Below, piece by piece: positions 1-4,724 of a stretch of DNA of 6,233 nt (position 1 is the first letter of the stretch; each line of letters opens with the position of its first letter). A program made the position numbers and the translations under genes. Origin of the DNA: Candidatus Izemoplasmatales bacterium (GTDB lineage: Bacteria; Bacillota_I; Bacilli_A; Izemoplasmatales; Hujiaoplasmataceae); assembly GCA_028694875.1 (NCBI GenBank), contig JAQVKB010000069.1, forward strand, positions 1-6,233. The letters run 5' to 3'. Below the pieces are notes generated by a model. It saw only the letters and a list, made by a program, of their open reading frames with translations, did not search any database and was not told the origin of the DNA.

Positions 1-869
1 TTCTTGTCAAGCGGAGAGCCTTTGGTGACATAATGACTCACATCGGCGATATGAACCCCTAAAAGCCAATGGCCATCGTCATTCTTACGAAGCGAGATCG
101 CATCATCGATGTCTTTCGTGTCGTCGCCATCAATCGTAAAGATCAGTTGATTCCGTAAGTCTCTTCGACCTTTGAGTTCCGAAGGAAGGACTTCACTTGG
201 GATTTTTTGGACTTGTTCTAGGACTTCATTAGGAAACTTGGGATTCAAGTTTCTTCGATGCATGACTTCCAAGATATCAATGTCTTTTTCTTCCATCGAG
301 GCCAAGACTTCCAAGACTTGGACTTCGAGGTTGCCACTACGTCCATATTTGACGACTTTGGCTCTCACAAGCGTGTGATCCAACAAATGAAAGTTCTTAT
401 CTTTGCGGACGCGGAATAACAGATCCCCAGGATTGTTTTTCGGGAATACGGCGCCTTGATAATACTCGCCGACGATCTCTTCCAGTCCACGTTTCAAGAC
501 TCTGGATATTTCGCCTTCCATCCGTTGCGGAGAGGTCTTCTTCGTAATCCGTGCCAAGCAATAATCGCCATCCATGGCGTTATTGATTTGCGAGGCTGGG
601 ATAAAGAGATCGGTTCCTTTGTCATCTCTCGATAAAAAGCCATATCCCGCTTTTTTGAGATCCAATGTCCCTCTCACATAACCCAAACGTTCCGCAAGCG
701 CATATTCATTGCGTTGATTTCTCGCAATCAATCCCTCTTTTTCCAAGGCATTGATGGCAACGGTCAATTCTTGATAATTCGTTTGTTTCTTAAAACGGTC
801 AAAAAGGACGGCCAAGGTTCCTGGCCGATACTTCGGTTTTTGCATTTCTTCGAGGATTTCCTTTTTCAA
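1..869 (-). CDS. rnr: Ribonuclease R, N-terminal part (cut by left edge)
   Basis: RNase R is a processive 3'-to-5' exoribonuclease of the RNase II/RNB family that degrades structured RNA in the cytoplasm. 289 codons are visible; the family usually has about 700-800 residues, so the C-terminal part lies beyond the left edge. Visible order: a winged-helix-like N-terminus (about 13-60), a first cold-shock-like OB domain (about 63-125, with GYVRGTLDL and DLFIPASQ), a second OB region (about 130-195), then the start of the RNB catalytic domain. Its signature TIDGDDTKDIDDAI is at 245-258, with Asp247, 253, 255 and 256 matching the metal-binding aspartates of the family, and GVHIADVSHYV follows at 271-281. 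I chose the TTG start at 869 because AGAAGG (877-882) lies 7 bases upstream. GTG at 872 is one codon earlier and also possible, but only 4 bases from that site. secG lies 45 bases upstream with a terminator between. The family call is firm; the start may be off by one codon. Confidence 0.95.
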   Translation of the reverse strand, partial: MKKEILEEMQKPKYRPGTLAVLFDRFKKQTNYQELTVAINALEKEGLIARNQRNEYALAERLGYVRGTLDLKKAGYGFLSRDDKGTDLFIPASQINNAMDGDYCLARITKKTSPQRMEGEISRVLKRGLEEIVGEYYQGAVFPKNNPGDLLFRVRKDKNFHLLDHTLVRAKVVKYGRSGNLEVQVLEVLASMEEKDIDILEVMHRRNLNPKFPNEVLEQVQKIPSEVLPSELKGRRDLRNQLIFTIDGDDTKDIDDAISLRKNDDGHWLLGVHIADVSHYVTKGSPLDK

Positions 870-885
870 CACGCCACCTTCTTTC

Positions 886-917
886 GAAAAAAAAGGACAC
901 ACGCTGGATGTGTCCTA
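886..917 (-). terminator. Intrinsic terminator between secG and rnr
   Basis: On the minus strand AGGACACA (916-909) pairs perfectly with TGTGTCCT (901-894) across a 7-base loop, and a run of eight T (894-887) follows directly. This is the form of a Rho-independent terminator. The stem begins inside the secG stop codon (TAG, 917-915), and the T run ends 4 bases before the proposed rnr ribosome binding site. No matching T run exists on the plus strand, so it should act only on minus-strand transcripts. Inference: it ends most secG transcripts or attenuates rnr. Confidence 0.85.
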
Positions 918-1136
918 CAGAATCATCGCCAAAACAGTCACAACGGCGAAAACGATACTTGTTCCCATGGTAATGCGAGCGAGCGCTAATTCCGCACCGC
1001 GTTGCTTTTGGTTTTTAAACAAGTCCGATTTTTCACCAGAAAACGTATTCTTGACATCGTCTTTCGATTCTTGGATCATGACCAATGCAATCAATAATAC
1101 TGAGATAATCAGTAACAACCAATCGAGAAAATACAT
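915..1136 (-). CDS. secG: Preprotein translocase subunit SecG
   Basis: SecG is the small accessory subunit of the SecYEG translocon in the cytoplasmic membrane and assists SecA-driven export. The product has 73 residues, normal for short Gram-positive SecG. It shows the expected two membrane helices (about 4-21 and 52-73) joined by a polar loop carrying the family pattern SDLFKNQKQRGAELALARIT (39-58). The reading frame stays open further upstream, but ATG at 1136 is preferred because TAGGAGG lies 7 bases before it and translation from there starts directly with the first helix. The stop is TAG. A dedicated promoter lies about 55 bases upstream, and a terminator overlaps the stop codon. In Bacillus subtilis secG heads an operon that includes rnr; here the two are adjacent with no esterase gene between. 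Confidence 0.93.
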   Translation of the reverse strand: MYFLDWLLLIISVLLIALVMIQESKDDVKNTFSGEKSDLFKNQKQRGAELALARITMGTSIVFAVVTVLAMIL

Positions 1137-1155
1137 GACGTAGCCTCCTAAGTCC

Positions 1156-1172
1156 AGAACGTAATACGTTCT
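1156..1172. repeat. 17-bp palindrome in the secG leader
   Basis: AGAACGTA (1156-1163) and TACGTTCT (1165-1172) are perfect inverted repeats around one central base. The site lies between the presumed secG transcription start (about 1185) and its ribosome binding site. A further AGAACG copy occurs about 10 bases nearer the promoter on the minus strand. It could be a repressor operator or an RNA hairpin (6-bp stem, 5-base loop). Only the symmetry is seen; the function is unknown. Confidence 0.6.
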
Positions 1173-1191
1173 TCGCGTTTCGTTCTTTATC

Positions 1192-1200
1192 ATTATAACA
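1192..1200 (-). promoter_or_regulatory. secG promoter, extended -10
   Basis: The minus strand reads TGTTATAAT, a perfect TGn extension plus consensus TATAAT (1197-1192). The best -35 at normal spacing (CTTCCA, 17 bases) is weak, as expected for an extended -10 promoter. The predicted start near 1185 gives a leader of about 48 bases. The element directly abuts the eno terminator, and its upstream part lies within the hairpin DNA. Confidence 0.75.
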
Positions 1201-1241
1201 TAAAAACATGCATTTGGAAGACCCAAAACGCATGTTTTTTT
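1201..1241 (-). terminator. Terminator of the gpmI-eno operon
   Basis: AAAAACATGC (1202-1211) pairs with GCATGTTTTT (1230-1239). An inner stem TTTGG (1213-1217) with CCAAA (1223-1227) closes a 5-base loop, with a small bulge between the two stems. On the minus strand, downstream of the eno stop at 1260, the hairpin ends in a run of five T. On the plus strand it ends in seven T, so it could stop transcription in both directions. No other terminator-like structure is seen after gpmI or the membrane gene. Confidence 0.85.
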
Positions 1242-1259
1242 GATGAGGATTTGAGAGCG

Positions 1260-2555
1260 TTACTTGCCGAGGTTGTAGAAGCTCTTGAGACCGTTGTATT
1301 CGGCCACTTCACCGAGTTCTTCTTCAATGCGAAGCAATTGATTGTATTTCGCAATCCGGTCGGTTCTGGAGAGGCTACCGGTCTTGATTTGACCCGCGTT
1401 CGTCGCGACGGAGATGTCGGCGATCGTGGAATCTTCGGTTTCACCGGAACGATGGCTGACAACGGCGGTATAACCAGCGCGTTTGGCCATTTCGATGGCG
1501 TTGAAGGTTTCTGTCAAGGAACCGATTTGGTTGACTTTGATGAGAATCGAGTTGGCGATGCCTTTCTTGATTCCTTCTTCCAAAATCTTGGTGTTGGTCA
1601 CGAAAAGGTCGTCGCCAACGAGTTGGATTTTGCTTCCGAGACGATCGGTGATTTGTTTCCAACCTTCCCAGTCGTTTTGATCAAGACCATCTTCGATCGA
1701 GATGATCGGGTATTTGTCGACAAACTTCACATACAAGTCGATAAGTTCGGTCGAGGAAAGTTCTTTGTTGCCTTCGCCGCCAAGAACGTATTTGCCTTTG
1801 GCTTTGTCATAGAATTCGCTGGCCGCGACATCCATGCCAAGGAACACATCTTTACCAGGAACGTATCCGGCTTTTTGAATGGCTTCCATGATGACTTCGA
1901 GTCCCGCTTCATTGGATTGAAGGTTTGGAGCGAAACCGCCTTCGTCACCCACAGAGGTATTAAAGCCTTTCGAAGAAAGAACTTTTTTGAGGCTGTGGAA
2001 GACTTCTGCGCCCATACGAAGCGCTTCTTTGAAGGTTGGCGCGCCAACTGGAAGAATCATGAATTCTTGGAAATCGATGTTGTTGTCCGCATGGGATCCA
2101 CCGTTGATGATGTTCATCATCGGGGTTGGGAGTTGTTTGGCGTTGAATCCACCAAGGTAGAGATAGAGCGGGAGACCGACGAAGTCGGCAGCGGCTCTCG
2201 CGCATGCCATCGACACCGCGAGGATGGCGTTTGCGCCGAGTTTCGATTTGTTGGGAGTGCCATCCAAATCGATCATCAATTTGTCGAGGAACGTCTGCAT
2301 CGTGACGTCATAACCGATCAACGCAGGCGCGATGATGTCGTTGACGTTTTTGACGGCTTTGGTGACACCTTTGCCGAGGTAACGGGCTTTGTCGCCGTCT
2401 CTCAGTTCAATGGCTTCTCTTTCGCCAGTCGAGGCGCCGCTCGGAACGATGGCGCGTCCAAACGCGCCGGACTCGGTGTAAACTTCGACTTCAACAGTCG
2501 GGTTGCCACGGGAATCCAAAACTTCTCTTGCAAAAATACTGGTAATATTGGGCAT
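1260..2555 (-). CDS. eno: Enolase (phosphopyruvate hydratase)
   Basis: Enolase converts 2-phosphoglycerate to phosphoenolpyruvate in glycolysis (EC 4.2.1.11), in the cytoplasm. At 431 residues it has the usual bacterial length and is full. Visible landmarks: the N-terminal AREVLDSRGNPTVEVEV (9-25), the mobile loop SGASTG (39-44), His155 in SHADN, catalytic Glu205 in GDEGGFAP, magnesium ligands Asp242, Glu288 and Asp315, catalytic Lys340 in ILIKVNQIGS, and the signature SHRSGETEDSTIAD (367-380). No key residue is missing. The start ATG at 2555 has AAAGGAG (2564-2570) 8 bases upstream. It is the last gene of a unit led by gpmI, 44 bases after the membrane protein gene, and is followed by a strong terminator. 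The coding sequence avoids TTA, CTA and TCA codons completely, which suggests selection for high expression. Confidence 0.99.
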   Translation of the reverse strand: MPNITSIFAREVLDSRGNPTVEVEVYTESGAFGRAIVPSGASTGEREAIELRDGDKARYLGKGVTKAVKNVNDIIAPALIGYDVTMQTFLDKLMIDLDGTPNKSKLGANAILAVSMACARAAADFVGLPLYLYLGGFNAKQLPTPMMNIINGGSHADNNIDFQEFMILPVGAPTFKEALRMGAEVFHSLKKVLSSKGFNTSVGDEGGFAPNLQSNEAGLEVIMEAIQKAGYVPGKDVFLGMDVAASEFYDKAKGKYVLGGEGNKELSSTELIDLYVKFVDKYPIISIEDGLDQNDWEGWKQITDRLGSKIQLVGDDLFVTNTKILEEGIKKGIANSILIKVNQIGSLTETFNAIEMAKRAGYTAVVSHRSGETEDSTIADISVATNAGQIKTGSLSRTDRIAKYNQLLRIEEELGEVAEYNGLKSFYNLGK

Positions 2556-2599
2556 TTTGATTTCTCCTTTATCATTTCAATTCTTATTTTTTGAATGGA

Positions 2600-3070
2600 T
2601 CAACGAATTCGGGTTTGCTGGAACCCTAGGAAGGTTCCAATCGCGAAGATCAGCATATCAAGCACATAGAAAAACATACTTCTTCCGACATGACCAAGCG
2701 GATTGAAGGCAATCCATAATCCAGCTAGATACACGTTCGGATTCAAGAACACATCCCAGTCTCCCCAAGTAAACCCGATTGTCAGTAATTGTGGGATTGT
2801 TTTCAATAAGGCATAAGACACGATCAGTCCCAACACGACGACCAAGGAAAGGACCCAAGAAGGTTTCTCCATATAGCGACGATTGGCGTGTCCAATATAG
2901 TAAGCAATGATCCAATACATCAATCCGGCAAAGGTAAAGCGCAGCTTCAAACTTAAAAAGTAATCGGCGACTCCCAACAACGCGCCAAAGACGATGGATA
3001 GGAGGAGGGTATGGAGTATTAAAAAGACAATGTCGCGAATCCGGAGGCTTCCGGAATCGAGCTTACGCAT
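2600..3070 (-). CDS. Small membrane protein of unknown function in the gpmI-eno operon
   Basis: I do not recognise the family of this 156-residue protein. It has about four hydrophobic helices (near 12-37, 45-61, 71-95 and 131-150). Basic stretches at the N-terminus, at HANRRYMEKP (61-70) and at the C-terminus QTRIR suggest both ends face the cytoplasm. The loop at 97-130 is rich in aromatic residues (TWGDWDVF, GLWIAFNPLGH) and may lie outside or dip into the membrane. No cleavable signal peptide, cysteine pair or known catalytic motif is apparent. Its ATG overlaps the last 8 bases of gpmI (ATGCGTAA), and no ribosome binding site is visible before it, so translation is probably coupled to gpmI. 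It ends with TGA, 44 bases before eno. The tight packing argues for a real gene co-expressed with glycolytic enzymes; whether it works with them is unknown. Confidence 0.82.
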   Translation of the reverse strand: MRKLDSGSLRIRDIVFLILHTLLLSIVFGALLGVADYFLSLKLRFTFAGLMYWIIAYYIGHANRRYMEKPSWVLSLVVVLGLIVSYALLKTIPQLLTIGFTWGDWDVFLNPNVYLAGLWIAFNPLGHVGRSMFFYVLDMLIFAIGTFLGFQQTRIR

Positions 3071-4583
3071 GCTGAATCAGCGTCGTACCGGTCATTTCTT
3101 TGGGTTTTGGAAGTCCCATCAAATCGAGCATCGTCGGCGCGATGTCTCCGAGATTTCCTCCGTTGCGGAGCGACACTTCCTTCTTGGTGATAATCAAAGG
3201 AACCAGATTGGTGGTATGGGCTGTGAAGGGTTGTCCGTTTTCGTCCAGCATCTTCTCACAGTTGCCGTGGTCCGCGGTTATGATCGCAACACCACCAAGT
3301 TCCATAATCTTATCGACAACACGACCAACACATTCGTCGACGGTTTCAACGGCCTTCACGGCGGCGTCGATGACGCCAGTGTGACCTACCATATCGCCAT
3401 TAGCGAAATTGAGAATCATCGTGTCATAGTTGCGTGTATCGAGTTCTTCAATCACTTTATCGGTAATTTCATACGCACTCATTTGTGGTAATAAATCATA
3501 GGTTGCGACTTTCGGGGAAGGAATTAACACACGCGTCGCACCAGGGATTTGTTTGTCCATGCCACCATCGAAAAAGAAAGTGACATGGGCGTATTTCTCC
3601 GTTTCCGCGATGCGTAGTTGGTTGAGGCCCAAGGCCGAGATATAATCTCCAAACGTATTCGACAAATCGTTGAGTTCATAGGCAAGTTCGCCTTTCACAG
3701 AATCGGCATATTTCATCGTGGAGACAAAGCACAAGTCTTTGGGTCCACCTTCCGTGTTGAGCAAAGGAGCTGCAGTGGGATTCGAATAGGCTGTTCCAAT
3801 TTGAATCGCACGATCCGGGCGAAAATTCATAAAGATGATGGCATCATGATCATGGATCAGTCCATCTTCATCCACCACAAAAGGTTTCACGAACTCATCG
3901 ACAATCCCTTGTTGGTAGGAAGCCAAGATACCTTCTTTCGCCGTAGCGAAATGAGGAGCTTTGCCAAAGGTCATCGAATCATAAGCGGGTTGAATACGAT
4001 CCCAGTTTTTGTCGCGGTCCATGACATAGTAACGTCCTGAAACGGTCGCAATCTTGCCAAAATCGAGTTCTTGGAACGTCGCTTCCAGCTGTTCGACATA
4101 GGAAATTGCGGATTGCGGTGGAACATCTCTTCCATCCAAAAAGGCATGGAAGAACGCACGTTTCACATCATGTTTTTTCGCATTCTTGAATTGTTCTTGA
4201 ATGTGTTTGATATGGGAATGAACGCCGCCATCGGAAAGCAAAGCAAAGATATGGAGTGTGGATTGGTGTTCGTTCACATGTTGAAAGGCTTTCAAATACG
4301 CGGGGTTTTGGTAGAACGTTCCATCTTTGATGGAGACATTCAGCCGTGTCAAGGATTGATACACAATCCGACCGGCTCCGAGGTTCATATGTCCGACCTC
4401 ACTATTACCCATTTGACCTTCAGGAAGACCGACTGCTTCGCCAGAAGCATCGATCACTGTATTCGGGAATTCGTTTCTCAATAAGTCCAAATGGGGCTTT
4501 TTCGCCAGTGCGAAGGCATTGCCAGGTACGGCATCGCCATACGCCATTCCATCCATGACGATGAGGGCTACAGGTTTCTTCAT
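3063..4583 (-). CDS. gpmI: 2,3-bisphosphoglycerate-independent phosphoglycerate mutase
   Basis: GpmI interconverts 3-phosphoglycerate and 2-phosphoglycerate (EC 5.4.2.12) through a phosphoserine intermediate, with two divalent metals (Mn in Bacilli). The protein has 506 residues, about the family norm of 510. It belongs to the alkaline phosphatase fold, with the transferase domain inserted roughly at 75-310. All expected residues are visible: Asp11 in VMDG, the phosphorylated Ser61 in GQMGNSEVGH, His122 in DGGVHSH, DGRDVPP (150-156), Arg184 in SGRYYVMDRD, NFRPDRA (253-259), Lys330, Asp397 and His401 in NGDMVGHTG, Asp438 and His439 in TADHGN, and His456. The ATG at 4583 has GAGGTG (4589-4594) 5 bases upstream and a TATAAT further up. 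It leads a unit with the membrane protein and eno. Enzymes for consecutive steps thus share a transcript, as in the Bacillus gap-pgk-tpi-gpmI-eno cluster, but with the upper genes absent here. Confidence 0.98.
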   Translation of the reverse strand: MKKPVALIVMDGMAYGDAVPGNAFALAKKPHLDLLRNEFPNTVIDASGEAVGLPEGQMGNSEVGHMNLGAGRIVYQSLTRLNVSIKDGTFYQNPAYLKAFQHVNEHQSTLHIFALLSDGGVHSHIKHIQEQFKNAKKHDVKRAFFHAFLDGRDVPPQSAISYVEQLEATFQELDFGKIATVSGRYYVMDRDKNWDRIQPAYDSMTFGKAPHFATAKEGILASYQQGIVDEFVKPFVVDEDGLIHDHDAIIFMNFRPDRAIQIGTAYSNPTAAPLLNTEGGPKDLCFVSTMKYADSVKGELAYELNDLSNTFGDYISALGLNQLRIAETEKYAHVTFFFDGGMDKQIPGATRVLIPSPKVATYDLLPQMSAYEITDKVIEELDTRNYDTMILNFANGDMVGHTGVIDAAVKAVETVDECVGRVVDKIMELGGVAIITADHGNCEKMLDENGQPFTAHTTNLVPLIITKKEVSLRNGGNLGDIAPTMLDLMGLPKPKEMTGTTLIQHA

Positions 4584-4605
4584 AAATTCACCTCTTCAAA
4601 CAATT

Positions 4606-4633
4606 ATTATACATCAAAGACCTGTTTTTTGAA
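4606..4633 (-). promoter_or_regulatory. gpmI operon promoter
   Basis: The minus strand carries a perfect TATAAT (4611-4606). TTCAAA (4633-4628), matching four of six bases of the -35 consensus, lies 16 bases upstream. The predicted start near 4599 gives a leader of about 15 bases before the ATG, just enough for the GAGGTG site. It is the only clear promoter for the three-gene gpmI-eno unit. Confidence 0.7.
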
Positions 4634-4638
4634 AGGGA

Positions 4639-4650
4639 AATCCATGGATT
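4639..4650. repeat. Perfect 12-bp palindrome between divergent promoters
   Basis: AATCCATGGATT is identical to its reverse complement. It lies just upstream of the gpmI -35 element and shares its last base with the CcpA-like site that follows. It may be a second protein-binding site. No known regulator is assigned, and a 12-bp palindrome can occur by chance. Confidence 0.4.
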
Positions 4651-4663
4651 GTAAACACTTACA
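4650..4663. promoter_or_regulatory. cre-like operator (CcpA/LacI-family type)
   Basis: TGTAAACACTTACA fits 13 of 14 positions of the catabolite-response consensus TGWAANCGNTNWCA; only the central CG reads CA. The arms TGTAA and TTACA are perfect inverted repeats. Its centre (4656.5) is equidistant from the two opposed TATAAT boxes, about 57 bases upstream of each predicted start. That would suit an activator or shared regulator better than a simple roadblock. The match is seen; binding by CcpA or another LacI-family protein is inferred. Confidence 0.5.
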
Positions 4664-4698
4664 CATTGAAATTCGCGAGACGATTTTTGACGTGGATT

Positions 4699-4707
4699 TG
4701 GTATAAT
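4699..4707 (+). promoter_or_regulatory. Promoter of the maltosyltransferase-like gene, extended -10
   Basis: TGGTATAAT is a perfect TGn extension plus consensus TATAAT. Nothing resembling a -35 stands at 16-18 bases; TTGACG at 4687-4692 is too close. The predicted start near 4714 leaves a leader of only about 11 bases, so the ribosome binding site GAGGTG (4714-4719) would sit at the very 5' end of the mRNA. Confidence 0.7.
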
Positions 4708-4724
4708 AGAGCCGAGGTGACATT

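Noticed and set aside
714..1143. Plus-strand open frames across the rnr start and secG
   Set aside because: They overlap well-supported minus-strand genes and the terminator hairpin between them, and have no recognisable protein features.
1156..1172. LexA (SOS) box reading of the secG leader palindrome
   Set aside because: The GAAC and GTTC half-sites are 7 bases apart, whereas the Gram-positive LexA box has 4 between them.
1137..1226. Longer N-terminal extension of SecG (30 extra residues upstream of 1136)
   Set aside because: The extension runs through the promoter and leader, lacks membrane or SecG features, and the strong TAGGAGG site points to ATG at 1136.
1251..2594. 447-codon plus-strand open frame opposite eno
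   Set aside because: It is exactly in codon register antisense to a complete enolase. Its openness is explained by codon bias in eno, its composition is rich in Phe/Asp/Val as expected of complement translation, and it matches no family I know.
2619..2639. TGGAACC/GGTTCCA inverted repeat near the end of the membrane protein gene
   Set aside because: The 7-bp stem with a 7-base loop lies within coding sequence and has no T run on either strand, so it is not a terminator; likely incidental.
3100..3491. Plus-strand open frames opposite the 3' part of gpmI (3100-3384 and 2994-3491)
   Set aside because: They lie antisense to a complete, well-conserved GpmI and lack recognisable domains; treated as shadow frames.
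4687..4692. TTGACG as the -35 of the plus-strand promoter
   Set aside because: It matches the consensus in five of six bases but is only 9 bases from the TATAAT, too close for a sigma-70 type promoter.
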